Part shown: piece by piece, positions 1 through 8,364 of the stretch
Layout of the letters: each line of letters begins with the position of its first letter
Numbering within the stretch: position 1 is the stretch's first letter
Origin: Gammaproteobacteria bacterium
GTDB taxonomy: Bacteria > Pseudomonadota > Gammaproteobacteria > Steroidobacterales > Woeseiaceae
DNA length: 36,804 bases
Direction of reading: 5' to 3'
Assembly: GCA_030429005.1 (NCBI GenBank)
Contig: JAUIDP010000028.1
Span: 1-36,804 of the forward strand
The notes under the pieces: model-generated
What the model was told of the DNA's origin: nothing
Seen by the model: the letters and a program-made list of their open reading frames with translations, nothing else
Database searches by the model: none
Made by a program: the position numbers and the translations under genes

Positions 1-1001
1 TGGCCACACTGCTGACGCCGCCCGCTGCTGCCGCCGGTTTCGCCATGCTGATTATGGCGCGGATCCTGATGGGTGTCGGCGAGGGCGTTGCCTTCCCGGC
101 GGCCTACAGCCTGTACGGCCGATGGATGCCGAAAGAGGAAAAAGCCCGTGCAATCGGTTTGACCTACGCGGCCATCCCGCTCGGCAGCGTCATGGCGCTG
201 CTGCTGACGCCATGGATCATCCTGCAGTATGGCTGGGAATGGGCTTTCTACTCGTTTGGCCTGCTGGGCGTCATCTGGCTGGTGTTCTGGAACCGGATGG
301 TGACGTCCACGCCCGCCGAACACCCGAAAATTGCCGCGCAGGAACTGGAACTGATAGGCAGGAGTGCGACGCTGGCGGCTGACGAAGCGTCACCGTCGTG
401 GCGGGCACTGTTGTCGTCGTCCGCTGTCTGGGCAATCGTCGTGGCGCACTTCTGTGCGAACTGGGGAACCTATGTGTTGTTGGCCTGGCTGCCGACCTAC
501 GTCAATCGAGGACTCGGCGTCGACTTTGCGGCCATTGGCCTGCTGTCCGCGATACCTTACGCCGTTGCCTTCATTGCGTTCAGCACCACGGGCTCGATTG
601 CGGACCGCCTGATCCAGTCGGGCTGGCAGCCGACGCGAGTCCGCAAGGTCATGCAGTCCATCGGCTTCGGCGGTCCCTGCCTGATGTTGCTGCTTGTCGG
701 CTACGTCGAGACGGCGCCGATGGCGATCCTGCTGATGTCTCTCGGCAACCTGTTTCTCGCCTTTTCTGCCGGCGGCTACGCGGTAAACCACCTGGACGTT
801 GCGCCGCGCTACGCGGGCACCCTGATGGGCATGTCGAATACCGCGGGAACGATCCCGGGCATCGTCGGTGTCGCGGTCAGTGGCTACATACTCGAAGTAA
901 CCAACTCCTGGTTGCTCGTGTTCCAGTTGGCGGCCGGTGTGTACTTGCTGGGTATGTTGTTTTATTTGAAGTTCGCCAGTGGCGAACAGCAGTTCGGCTG
1001 A
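1..1001 (+). CDS. MFS transporter, anion:cation symporter type (5' end missing)
   Basis: This is the C-terminal 330 or so residues of a major facilitator transporter. The reading frame is open from base 3, so the gene begins before the window and the first in-frame ATG at 45 is internal. The visible part starts around TM3-TM4 with a segment (ARILMGVGEGVAFPAAYS) followed by a GRWMPKEEKARAIG loop. Both are typical of the ACS subfamily, which takes up sugar acids and other organic anions (galactonate, glucarate, hexuronates). Several further hydrophobic segments follow, with the usual central hydrophilic loop near bases 300-400. It lies 33 bases upstream of a lactonase-like hydrolase and an enolase-superfamily dehydratase on the same strand, so it probably imports their substrate. 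The substrate itself cannot be read from the sequence. Confidence 0.9.
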   Translation, partial: ATLLTPPAAAAGFAMLIMARILMGVGEGVAFPAAYSLYGRWMPKEEKARAIGLTYAAIPLGSVMALLLTPWIILQYGWEWAFYSFGLLGVIWLVFWNRMVTSTPAEHPKIAAQELELIGRSATLAADEASPSWRALLSSSAVWAIVVAHFCANWGTYVLLAWLPTYVNRGLGVDFAAIGLLSAIPYAVAFIAFSTTGSIADRLIQSGWQPTRVRKVMQSIGFGGPCLMLLLVGYVETAPMAILLMSLGNLFLAFSAGGYAVNHLDVAPRYAGTLMGMSNTAGTIPGIVGVAVSGYILEVTNSWLLVFQLAAGVYLLGMLFYLKFASGEQQFG

Positions 1002-1034
1002 AGCTTGGCCGGTTGCGAATCGGAGGTAAACACG

Positions 1035-1901
1035 ATGCGACAGGAATGGAAAATCGGAAACGTAAAGATTACGAGCATTCACGAGCTGCGCGTATCGGGT
1101 GACAACGAGTTTGTGTTGCCGGATGCAAGCAACGACCGGTGCAAGGAGATTCCCTGGCTGCAGCCGCATTTTGCAGATGTAGAAGGGTTTCTCATCTTTG
1201 TTGTGCAGGCATTCGTAGTCGACACCGGCGAGCGGCGGATCGTCGTCGATACCTGTATCGGCAACGACAAGGAGACCGGTGTCGAACCCTGGGACAACAT
1301 GCAAACGGAGTTCCTCGACGAACTGACGGCTGCAGGCTATCCGCCGGAATCGATCGATACGGTCATGTGCACGCACCTGCATGTCGATCACGTCGGCTGG
1401 AACACGCGCCTGGTCGACGGCAAGTGGATCCCGACTTTCCCGAACGCTCGCTACCTGTCCGCGCGGGCCGAATGGGAGTTCTGGATCGAGCACGAGGAAG
1501 AGCACGGTTTCGACCTGGTCCGTAAACAGTCCATTCAGCCGGTAGTCGATGCCGGGCTGATGGATCTGGTCGAGTGGGACACACAGGTTTGCCCGGAAGT
1601 GCGGCTGGAGCCGACGCCCGGGCATACGCCGGGGCATGTCAGTGTCGTCGTAGAGTCTAACGGCAAGTCGGCCATCATCACCGGCGACTGCATTCATCAC
1701 CCGGTACAGTTGACGAAAGTGGAATGGTGCTCCAGCGCGGACAACGACCAGCAACACGCATTGAACACTCGCCGGGCGCTGATCGAGAAATATGTTGACA
1801 GCGATACGCTATTCCTCGGCAGCCATTTTCCGCCGCCGACCGGCGGCATCATTCGTCCATTGCCGGACGAAGACGGACGCTACTGGCTGGAGTGCGACTA
1901 G
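1035..1901 (+). CDS. Metallo-beta-lactamase-fold hydrolase, lactonase-like
   Basis: This is a 288-residue hydrolase of the MBL superfamily with a complete set of dinuclear metal ligands: H114, H116, D118 and H119 in the HLHVDH motif, H197 in PTPGHTPGH, D218 in TGDC and H264 in GSHFP. I chose ATG 1035 because GGAGGT lies 7 bases upstream; an in-frame TTG at 1005 has no such site. There is no signal peptide, so it should be cytosolic. Length and motif layout resemble quorum-quenching and sugar-lactone lactonases of this fold. Because it sits between an organic-anion transporter and a sugar-acid dehydratase, hydrolysis of an aldonolactone is the most economical guess, but the substrate is inferred. 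The stop codon is followed after one base by the start of the next gene, so the two are co-transcribed. Confidence 0.88.
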   Translation: MRQEWKIGNVKITSIHELRVSGDNEFVLPDASNDRCKEIPWLQPHFADVEGFLIFVVQAFVVDTGERRIVVDTCIGNDKETGVEPWDNMQTEFLDELTAAGYPPESIDTVMCTHLHVDHVGWNTRLVDGKWIPTFPNARYLSARAEWEFWIEHEEEHGFDLVRKQSIQPVVDAGLMDLVEWDTQVCPEVRLEPTPGHTPGHVSVVVESNGKSAIITGDCIHHPVQLTKVEWCSSADNDQQHALNTRRALIEKYVDSDTLFLGSHFPPPTGGIIRPLPDEDGRYWLECD

Positions 1902-1902
1902 C

Positions 1903-3081
1903 ATGCCGACAATCGATTCCGTCGATATTACGGAATTCACGTTTCCTGTCGAAAATATCGGGCTCGAGACCGCGGCCGCCGGCGTCGGCAACATGGCATA
2001 CGTCAAAGGCGCGACGTTCAACGCCAGGCGATTCGCCGTCAGGATCTCCTGCAGCGATGGCGCGACCGGTGAGTACGTCGCCAACTGGGTAGGAACGCCT
2101 TCGACGCTGGGACAGGTGACCATGCTGGCACCGTTACTGCTCGGCCGGAATCCCGAACATCGCGAGCAAATCTACGATGACCTGAAGCGCGAGGTCCGGG
2201 CCTACGATCACATGGGACATGGCGTACTTGATATCGCGCTCTGGGACCTGAACGGCAAGCTGCACGGCACTTCGGTGAAATCCCTGCTGGGCGGCTACCG
2301 CGATACGCTGCCAACCTATGCCAGCACCTATGGCGGCCAGGAAACGCCTGGCGGCCTCAGTTCGCCAGAAGCGTTCGCCGACTACGCCGAAGCCTGCAAG
2401 GAAGCCGGATTTCATGGCTTCAAGATTCACGGCTGGCTAAACGGCGATGTCAGCCGCGAAATCAGGAACCTGTTCGGCATCCGTGAGCGCGTTGGCGACG
2501 ACTGGCATGTCATGCTCGACCCGGCCTGCATGCTGGCGACCTGGAACGATGCCTACACGGTTGGCAAGGCCTGCGATGAGGCCAACTGTTACTGGTACGA
2601 AGATCCGTACCGGGATTCGTCGGTGTCTGCTTACGGCCATCAACGATTGCGAGAGCGACTTAAGACGCCACTGCTGGTCAGCGAGCACGTGCGCGGACTC
2701 GAGCAGAAGGCGTCATTCCTGCTGGCCGGTGGCTGCGACATGATTCATGCAGACCCGGAGTATGACCTCGGCATCACCGGGGTGATGAAAATCGCACATT
2801 TCTGCGAAGGGCTTGGCCTCGACCTGCAATTGCACGCTGTCGGGCCGGCACACCGGCTCTGCATGTCGGCTATCCGCAATACACTGATGTACGAAATGGC
2901 CCTGATCGGCCCGGAGATGCCGAACATGACAGCGCCCGTCTATACTTGCGGCTATTCCGACCAGCCGTCTGAATTGCCGTCCGACGGCTGCGTTGCAGTG
3001 CCCGACGGCCTCGGCCTCGGCGTTACCTACGACTGGGACTACATCGAGCGAAACAAGGTCAACTCACTCAGCTTCGCCTGA
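1903..3081 (+). CDS. Enolase superfamily, mandelate racemase/sugar-acid dehydratase-like protein
   Basis: This is a 392-residue TIM-barrel enzyme of the mandelate racemase group. Metal ligands are D206 (MLDP), E233 (YED) and E261 (SEH). A D284/H311 pair (HADPEYD and LQLHAVGP) forms the acid-base dyad. Spacings between these residues (27, 28, 23 and 27) nearly equal those of mandelate racemase. At the end of barrel strand 2 the sequence is K174-I-H176, a KxH motif where mandelate racemase has KxK. Such enzymes abstract the proton alpha to a carboxylate, and most act as aldonate or aldarate dehydratases. ATG 1903 was chosen over upstream in-frame TTG codons because it follows the preceding stop directly, with GGAG ten bases before it. 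It ends a transporter-lactonase-dehydratase operon. Whether the substrate is an aldonate, aldarate or something else is unknown. Confidence 0.9.
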   Translation: MPTIDSVDITEFTFPVENIGLETAAAGVGNMAYVKGATFNARRFAVRISCSDGATGEYVANWVGTPSTLGQVTMLAPLLLGRNPEHREQIYDDLKREVRAYDHMGHGVLDIALWDLNGKLHGTSVKSLLGGYRDTLPTYASTYGGQETPGGLSSPEAFADYAEACKEAGFHGFKIHGWLNGDVSREIRNLFGIRERVGDDWHVMLDPACMLATWNDAYTVGKACDEANCYWYEDPYRDSSVSAYGHQRLRERLKTPLLVSEHVRGLEQKASFLLAGGCDMIHADPEYDLGITGVMKIAHFCEGLGLDLQLHAVGPAHRLCMSAIRNTLMYEMALIGPEMPNMTAPVYTCGYSDQPSELPSDGCVAVPDGLGLGVTYDWDYIERNKVNSLSFA

Positions 3082-3097
3082 ACGGATGCTGGGCCGG

Positions 3098-3703
3098 TCA
3101 GTCGGACCTCGACTCGATCGCTTCGCTTACGCGCTCGGCGACGCCTGTCGCGACGTTACGAATCTTCAGTGCGAAGAAAATACGCAATGCACCGATCAGG
3201 ACGGCCCATGCCGCAATGATCGAAACGACGCTCAGCGCACCCACTGCCGGGCGCAGGAAGATGAAGAACCCGAACAGCACCGACAGCACGCCGATCGTGT
3301 ACAGGATCCACTCCCTGTCAGTCTCCTGCCGGACACGCCAGCCGAGCATGAAGGTGCTCACGCCCATGAAGATCGCAACGAAGGCCACCATGTAGACAAA
3401 AGCCGCCATGCTGACGGGCGGATACAACAGCGCGAAGCCCCCGACCAGTACACCGGCGATTCCGAGCAGCAGGAGCGCCCACCAGCCGTCCTTGTCGCGA
3501 TGCGTGATTGCACCCCAGATGTTTGCTGCGCCGTCGACCAGGATGTAGGCGGCAAAGAAGGTGGCGAGCACCAGCAGTGCGGCACCCGGGTTGATGAAAG
3601 CCAGGATACCGAAGGCCAGCGATGCAAGTCCGCCTATGAGGAATACCCACCAGGTGCGCTTGCAGAAAGTTTGTGCGCCTTTCGCGAGGTCAGTTGCGGT
3701 CAT
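3098..3703 (-). CDS. HdeD family membrane protein
   Basis: This is a 201-residue integral membrane protein with six predicted transmembrane segments in three hairpins, rich in Gly and Ala, and with short loops. It matches the layout of the HdeD (DUF308) family. E. coli HdeD is an inner membrane protein linked to acid resistance at high cell density; its biochemical role is unknown. The start is the ATG at 3703, preceded by AAGGGG at suitable spacing. A longer frame beginning further upstream lacks a ribosome site. The gene converges on the enolase-family gene, with 16 bases between the stop codons, and follows the nucleoside hydrolase at a 131-base gap that holds a possible promoter. Confidence 0.85.
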   Translation of the reverse strand: MTATDLAKGAQTFCKRTWWVFLIGGLASLAFGILAFINPGAALLVLATFFAAYILVDGAANIWGAITHRDKDGWWALLLLGIAGVLVGGFALLYPPVSMAAFVYMVAFVAIFMGVSTFMLGWRVRQETDREWILYTIGVLSVLFGFFIFLRPAVGALSVVSIIAAWAVLIGALRIFFALKIRNVATGVAERVSEAIESRSD

Positions 3704-3743
3704 TGTTTGCCCCTTATCATTTTTGTAACAACACCGATTCTCT

Positions 3744-3749
3744 ATCATA
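3744..3749 (-). promoter_or_regulatory. Possible -10 box (TATGAT) for the HdeD-like gene
   Basis: On the minus strand a TATGAT hexamer (5 of 6 to consensus) lies about 40 bases before the HdeD-like start codon. Just upstream is a small CCGC-AAAA-GCGG-type hairpin. No convincing -35 box sits at 16-18 bases, so this is a weak call. Confidence 0.3.
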
Positions 3750-3834
3750 CCGCTTTTGGCGGCTTGTATAGATCGGTCTGTGGAAGCTGGCGAACGAGAA
3801 TCGCAACCAGGAGGCAGACTTCGGCCGCGGCTGT

Positions 3835-4764
3835 CTAGCTGACCGCCGCAAACAGCATTGCCATGAACTGCTCATGTGACGCCTCGATGACCAGTTCCAC
3901 GTTCGGCTTCTTGCCCAGCGTGCCGTTGTAGTCCACCACGGTCTGGCCGCGCGTCAGGTCGGAGTTCGTCTCCACATCGATGTAATAGTGCTCCGTTTGC
4001 GTGGCAATACTCGGGTCAATCGCGATCGCCATCGCGATCGGGTCCGGCAGGTCATAGCCGGCCAGGTTGGTCGTGTTGTCGGTCCAGTTCATCACGCATT
4101 TCTGGATGTCGTGCGAAAACACCGCGAGCTCAGTGCCGAGGCCGCGCAGCCGTTCCTGCTCGTCCTTCGTCACGACTGCATACTTGCGCGAAATATCCCA
4201 GCCCACCATGCGCAGCTTGAAGCCTGCGTGATATACGATGCGCGCTGCCTCCGGGTCGGCATAAATATTGAAACAACTGCCGGGCCAGACGTTGCCGCGC
4301 CCGTCCGGCGAGCCACCCATGACGGTGCACTGCCGGACCTTGGCTGCGATCGTCGGGTCCTGTCGCACGGCCCTGGCCATGTTGGTCAACGGCCCAAGCG
4401 TCACGATCTCGATTTCACCGGCATGCGCGTGCACCGTTTCGATAATCTTTGCGACGGCATCGCCGCCTGCTGGTGTGCGTCCATGCAACGGCAGGCCGAT
4501 ATCGCCCATGCCGTCCTCGCCGTGTACGTGCACGGCGTCGAAAGGCTCGCGGCACAACGGGCCGGCCTCGCCTTCGTACACCGGCACGCTGGCGCCGCAC
4601 AACTCGACGGTGTAAAGCGCATTTTGTACGGCTTGTTTGACGTTGCAGTTGCCAGCGACGACGGTGATGCATTCGATATCGATATCTTTCGCTTGCAGCG
4701 CGATAACGAGCGCCACTGCGTCATCCGATGCCGTGTCGGTATCGATCAGGAACTTGCGTGTCAT
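3835..4764 (-). CDS. Inosine-uridine preferring nucleoside hydrolase family protein
   Basis: This is a 309-residue nucleoside hydrolase that would cleave the N-glycosidic bond of ribonucleosides to base and ribose. The N-terminal calcium and ribose site reads DTDTASDD (residues 8-15), the family DTDxGxDD signature with Gly changed to Ala. Other family landmarks are VHVHGEDGMGD, VTLGPLTNMA, a GGS turn, NIYADPEAA and a C-terminal DPIAMAIA with the last calcium-binding Asp. In the classical enzymes a catalytic His precedes that Asp (HDP); here the residue is Pro (LPDP), as in members that lack the active-site His. No signal peptide is visible. Its ATG overlaps the stop of the upstream DUF6174 gene as ATGA, which implies translational coupling. 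Substrate preference cannot be predicted. Confidence 0.92.
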   Translation of the reverse strand: MTRKFLIDTDTASDDAVALVIALQAKDIDIECITVVAGNCNVKQAVQNALYTVELCGASVPVYEGEAGPLCREPFDAVHVHGEDGMGDIGLPLHGRTPAGGDAVAKIIETVHAHAGEIEIVTLGPLTNMARAVRQDPTIAAKVRQCTVMGGSPDGRGNVWPGSCFNIYADPEAARIVYHAGFKLRMVGWDISRKYAVVTKDEQERLRGLGTELAVFSHDIQKCVMNWTDNTTNLAGYDLPDPIAMAIAIDPSIATQTEHYYIDVETNSDLTRGQTVVDYNGTLGKKPNVELVIEASHEQFMAMLFAAVS

Positions 4765-5222
4765 GGGCTTTGGTCCGCGTACTCGAGCACTTCAAAATCC
4801 CGAATGAAAGTGTCTTCGTCGCTGATCGTGAAATCGTTTGGAAAGTCGAAGCGTGGATTGTAGCGGACAATGACCTCGTCGCCGTCCAGCATCGCCGTCT
4901 CGATCCTGTCAAAGTACTCATCTATCCACGGGCGATTGTCCGGATCGTCGCGATACTCGACAACATCGAAAGGTTCGATGTAATCCAGCGGGCACTCGCA
5001 ACTGCGCTCGACCTCGTAGCGGAAAGCAGGCGGCCGTTTGGCCTGCCAGGATGCCCGCCGCGCCTGCAGTTCCACCAGCGCCGCTTCCTGGTCCGGCGTC
5101 AGGCCGGGCTGGTGCAGGAAGAACATGTAGCCCACTGACACAAACAGGATGACCAGCAATACAACCGCAGCGAGAATCGTGCTGGTCTGGAAGTTCAGCT
5201 TGCGGCGGTTGGTGTGTTTCAT
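4761..5222 (-). CDS. DUF6174-like protein with one N-terminal membrane anchor
   Basis: This is a 153-residue protein with one hydrophobic segment (about residues 15-36) and the rest probably outside the inner membrane. The soluble part carries an FRYEVERSCECP segment with a CxC pair, then a region ending in a 'VIVRYNPRFDFPNDFTIS' type strand pattern and an acidic tail. This is the arrangement I know from DUF6174 proteins, whose function is not known. The assignment rests on recalled pattern and should be checked by profile search. Both ends overlap neighbours as ATGA: its start with the DUF1304 stop, and its stop with the nucleoside hydrolase start. The three are therefore one translational unit. 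Confidence 0.75.
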   Translation of the reverse strand: MKHTNRRKLNFQTSTILAAVVLLVILFVSVGYMFFLHQPGLTPDQEAALVELQARRASWQAKRPPAFRYEVERSCECPLDYIEPFDVVEYRDDPDNRPWIDEYFDRIETAMLDGDEVIVRYNPRFDFPNDFTISDEDTFIRDFEVLEYADQSP

Positions 5223-5584
5223 TTCTCGCGGGACAGGAACAACAGGATCAGTGCGAGCAGCGCCGGTGCGCCCTGGACGTACAGTATCGAGGCTTTCGCC
5301 GTCAGCGCGCCGAACACGCCAGCCACGACGACGCAGCTGAGAAAGAAAACCTTGATGGCAAAGCCGTCTGACTTTCTCATCAGGCCCCAGATCAAACCGG
5401 TTGCGAGAAAACCGTTGTAGAGGCCCTGGTTGGCAGCGAGAGCCGCGGTTTGCTGCGCCAGCTCCGGCGTCAGGCCGAAGGTTCGCAGACCAACCGGCTC
5501 GGTCCAGAGAAACATCTCGAGGACAAGAAAGCCGAAGTGCTCCAGTGCCACGAAGGCGACCAGTGTGTTAGCGAGTATTCTCAT
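5219..5584 (-). CDS. DUF1304 family membrane protein
   Basis: This is a 121-residue protein with four predicted transmembrane helices. It has features I associate with DUF1304: an early ALEHFGFLVLEMFLW segment in helix 1, an ANQGLYNGFLA motif before helix 2, and a short Lys-rich C-terminus. The ATG at 5584 has an AAGGGG site about eight bases upstream. A longer frame reading upstream past it looks non-coding. DUF1304 proteins have no established function. It is the first gene of the overlapping trio DUF1304, DUF6174 and nucleoside hydrolase. Confidence 0.8.
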   Translation of the reverse strand: MRILANTLVAFVALEHFGFLVLEMFLWTEPVGLRTFGLTPELAQQTAALAANQGLYNGFLATGLIWGLMRKSDGFAIKVFFLSCVVVAGVFGALTAKASILYVQGAPALLALILLFLSREK

Positions 5585-5607
5585 GTCCGTACCCCTTTTC
5601 GGAACGC

Positions 5608-6060
5608 CTATTGTAGTCGAGAGCGAGCGGCGGAAAGTAAAGCCCGAGAGTACAGGCGATGCAAGCCGATCAGCCCTTTGTACGATGGCCGGTCGATCGG
5701 CACGACGGCGGAGCCGAAGTAGAGGCGGCCCGGGGTTACCATGAACCACGAACGCGTGTGGTCACGAAAATCGCACATCAGTAGCTGGTGTTCTGCCCGG
5801 TCTTCGACATACCAGGCAGCAAAGGTGTCGAGTTCGCCCGCGGCGAGCGCTTTGGCCTGCTCGTCCGAGGAAGGCCTGGAAACGGCGAGCCTGAGGATGA
5901 TGCGTTCCAGCTTGAACAGCCAGGTCGTGTAGAAGGCCTCGACGTATTCGTCGAGCGCGATATCTCGCGCCACTTCTGTCGAGAAACAATCCGTGTACGC
6001 GCCGGACTCCACGTAGTTTTGCAACAGGGCATCTGCCGGCAATGTCGCCTCTGCAATCAT
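5608..6060 (-). CDS. Uncharacterised 150-residue protein
   Basis: I do not recognise a named family with confidence. The product is soluble, with no signal peptide or membrane segment. It has a helical first half containing EYVEAFYTTWLFKLERIILRL and a second half with ELDTFAAWYVEDRAEHQLLMCDF, then FMVTPGRLYFGSAVV and a C-terminal LHRLYSRALLSAARSRL. I recall similar conserved hypothetical proteins in other proteobacteria. The start at 6060 is secure because a stop codon lies immediately upstream in frame. The gene is 23 bases upstream of the DUF1304 gene on the same strand, so it may be the first member of that operon. Confidence 0.7.
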   Translation of the reverse strand: MIAEATLPADALLQNYVESGAYTDCFSTEVARDIALDEYVEAFYTTWLFKLERIILRLAVSRPSSDEQAKALAAGELDTFAAWYVEDRAEHQLLMCDFRDHTRSWFMVTPGRLYFGSAVVPIDRPSYKGLIGLHRLYSRALLSAARSRLQ

Positions 6061-6120
6061 CTACGCCCGCCGGACAGGACGACGTCATGCGCTTCGGCGC
6101 CGATCGCCGCCGTCAGCGGT

Positions 6121-8361
6121 TCAATTCGCATTCAGCGCCTGCAGCCGTTGCCGTTGTTCGGCAGCGTTGCGATCGTAGTCCTGCATCAGCGCGACGAAAG
6201 CGGGTTCCTCGCGAATGGCGTCGAACGTGGGGTCTCTCTGCAACAGCATCGCGTTGTACTCAGAATCAAACTTGTGGGCGGAAAAGTCATCCAATGCCTG
6301 CAGGGCGCCGTCTCGATCACCCAACTCCAGGCGCAAGTCGACCATGTTGCGATCTGCACCGTAAACTTTGACGAAACGCTCGGAATCGGCTGCCAGCCAG
6401 TCAAGCAATTCCCTGCCACGCTCGGCATCGCCGCCGTGCGCATGACCGACGCCTGCAAAGTACGTCGCCATGGCAGATTTTTCGAGATCGGTCGGCGGGT
6501 CGTCGAAAAGATGCGGATACAGCTTGTCCATAACCTCAAGATAGGGGCCGAAATCGCCGCTCTCTTTCGCATGATCCAGCATGACGCGAAGGGAAATGCT
6601 TCGAGCGCTCCGCCGGTTCGGAATCCCGTCCTCAAGCAGTGCATGAGCGAGGCGGGCGTTTGCGGCATTGTCATTCTGCAGGTAGTAATTCAGCAATACC
6701 GGGCCCACGCGCGAGCAAGGATGCGCGGGATCGATTTCCGCCGCACGGTCGAGCCAGCGTTTGGCTTCCTCGGGAAGGTCGATGGCCAGGAACATCGTCG
6801 CAATGGTGAACGGGATTTCCGGGTCGAATGGATCCTGCTCGTGCGCCACCTGCATTGCCTGGATAGCCTCCGCATAGTCACCGCGAGCAGCGAGTGCGAA
6901 CGAATACGAGCCGCTGGCATTCGGGTTATCCGGATCGATGGCACGAAAGCGGTTGATAACGACCAATGCCTCGTCAATGCGATTCAGGATCAAGTACTGG
7001 CTCGCCAGGACCAGGTAGGCATCCTCAGCCAATGGATCCAGTCGAGTGGCTTTCTCAAACACGATCGCGGCTTCCGCAGGCCTGGCTTCCGCCAACAGGT
7101 ACTGCCCGTAGTAAGTTAACGCGACAACGTTGTTGGGGCCCCGCTCAATCGCACGCTTGAGCAACTCGCCTGCTTCACCTGACTGGTTCTGCAGCAGTTT
7201 GATCATGCCAAGCGCCGCGAGGCCTTCCGACAGTTCCGGAACCAGCTCAAGTGCACGAAACGCAGCTTCTTCAGCCGATTGAATGGCCTCAGGTCGCGCC
7301 ATGATGCCATATGCTTCCATGTCGAGGTATGCGTTGCTGAGCGTTGCCCAGCCGCGCGAGAAGTTCGGGTCGTGCTCCACGGCCGCGCGTAAATGGCCAA
7401 CTGCTTTGCGAATTGACTCGGAAGAGCTGGACGACATCGCGTCGATGCCGAGCAGATATTCGGTGTAGGCGTCGAGATTGTCGGTCTGGTCCCGGTCCAT
7501 CGTGCCGATAACTTCGCCCAGCAGCGACACTTTCAGCGCGGCGACGACCTCGTTGGCGATTTCGTCCTGGATGGCGAACACGTCGTTGAGATCACGGTCG
7601 TAGTTGCCGGACCAGAGGTGAAAGCCATTCTTCACGTCAATCAACTGGGCGGTGACCCGAACCTTGTCACCGGCTCTTTGCACACTGCCTTCCAACACCG
7701 TGCTGACGCCGAGTTGCGCTCCGATCTTGCCGACGTCCATCGACTTGTCGCGAAACTGGAATGACGACGTTCGTGCCGCGACCCGGATCTCGTCAACCTG
7801 CGCCAGCATGTGCAGCATCGTGTCGGCCAGGCCGTCCGAGAAGTAGGCGCTGCTCTGGTCGTCGCTCATGTTGGCAAACGGCAGGACCGCAATTGAAGGC
7901 GTGTCACCGGCACTGCTTGCCTGCTCGCTGGCCTCATCCGTTTGCGCCACCTGCTGCGTCGGCGCCGCGTCCGAAATGAAAAACCTGTCGGTCAGCAGGA
8001 TACCAACCGTGATCAGCAGGACCCCGATAGTAATTCGGTCCAGGCGCTGGCCGGTGTGGCTGGTGATCGATTTGGAGCGATCGACGTCCTTTTCGCGCTT
8101 GATGCCGTCCGGTGTCAGTTCATACGCCCAGGAGAACAGGATGACTGCCGGAAAGCCGATTGCCAGGATTGTGAAAACCAGCCTCGGCGTCCAGTCAGGC
8201 AGCCCCAGGATAGGGCCCAGTGTGTCGACGACCTGCAGGGCGAGCCAGGTAAATACAACGTAGGCCAGACCAACGCGGTAGACGTTCCGGCGCTTGAGCT
8301 CTTTGAAAAAAGAGTGGTTCTGGTTATCGCTGCTCAAGCGCGCAGGATACCATTTTGGCAC
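6121..8361 (-). CDS. Membrane-anchored FlgO-like/tetratricopeptide repeat protein
   Basis: This is a 746-residue protein. An N-terminal FFKELKRRNVYRVG module (residues 18-31) leads into two membrane segments (about 29-52 and 60-80), with a third near 109-128. Next is a FlgO-like domain (about 155-285; SIAVLPFANMS, YFSDGLADTMLHML, VLEGSVQRAGDKVRVTAQL). After that come tetratricopeptide repeats to the C-terminus. The same FlgO-TPR half is common in proteins fused to adenylate cyclase or to winged-helix DNA-binding domains; here neither effector is present. It is probably a protein-interaction scaffold at the inner membrane. The start is uncertain: GTG 8361 gives the stated length, and TTG 8337 would remove eight residues. 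Neither has a clear ribosome site. The GFA gene ends three bases before GTG 8361, which suggests co-translation. Confidence 0.85.
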   Translation of the reverse strand: MPKWYPARLSSDNQNHSFFKELKRRNVYRVGLAYVVFTWLALQVVDTLGPILGLPDWTPRLVFTILAIGFPAVILFSWAYELTPDGIKREKDVDRSKSITSHTGQRLDRITIGVLLITVGILLTDRFFISDAAPTQQVAQTDEASEQASSAGDTPSIAVLPFANMSDDQSSAYFSDGLADTMLHMLAQVDEIRVAARTSSFQFRDKSMDVGKIGAQLGVSTVLEGSVQRAGDKVRVTAQLIDVKNGFHLWSGNYDRDLNDVFAIQDEIANEVVAALKVSLLGEVIGTMDRDQTDNLDAYTEYLLGIDAMSSSSSESIRKAVGHLRAAVEHDPNFSRGWATLSNAYLDMEAYGIMARPEAIQSAEEAAFRALELVPELSEGLAALGMIKLLQNQSGEAGELLKRAIERGPNNVVALTYYGQYLLAEARPAEAAIVFEKATRLDPLAEDAYLVLASQYLILNRIDEALVVINRFRAIDPDNPNASGSYSFALAARGDYAEAIQAMQVAHEQDPFDPEIPFTIATMFLAIDLPEEAKRWLDRAAEIDPAHPCSRVGPVLLNYYLQNDNAANARLAHALLEDGIPNRRSARSISLRVMLDHAKESGDFGPYLEVMDKLYPHLFDDPPTDLEKSAMATYFAGVGHAHGGDAERGRELLDWLAADSERFVKVYGADRNMVDLRLELGDRDGALQALDDFSAHKFDSEYNAMLLQRDPTFDAIREEPAFVALMQDYDRNAAEQRQRLQALNAN

Positions 8362-8364
8362 CCG

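Noticed and set aside
390..1757. Long minus-strand open frame (455 codons) opposite the MFS and MBL genes
   Set aside because: It spans two well-supported plus-strand genes, is rich in Arg/His/Gln as expected of antisense GC-rich frames, and has no motif or ribosome site.
5788..7119. Plus-strand open frame (443 codons) opposite the small unknown and TPR genes
   Set aside because: It crosses two minus-strand genes with clear domains and shows no recognisable protein pattern.
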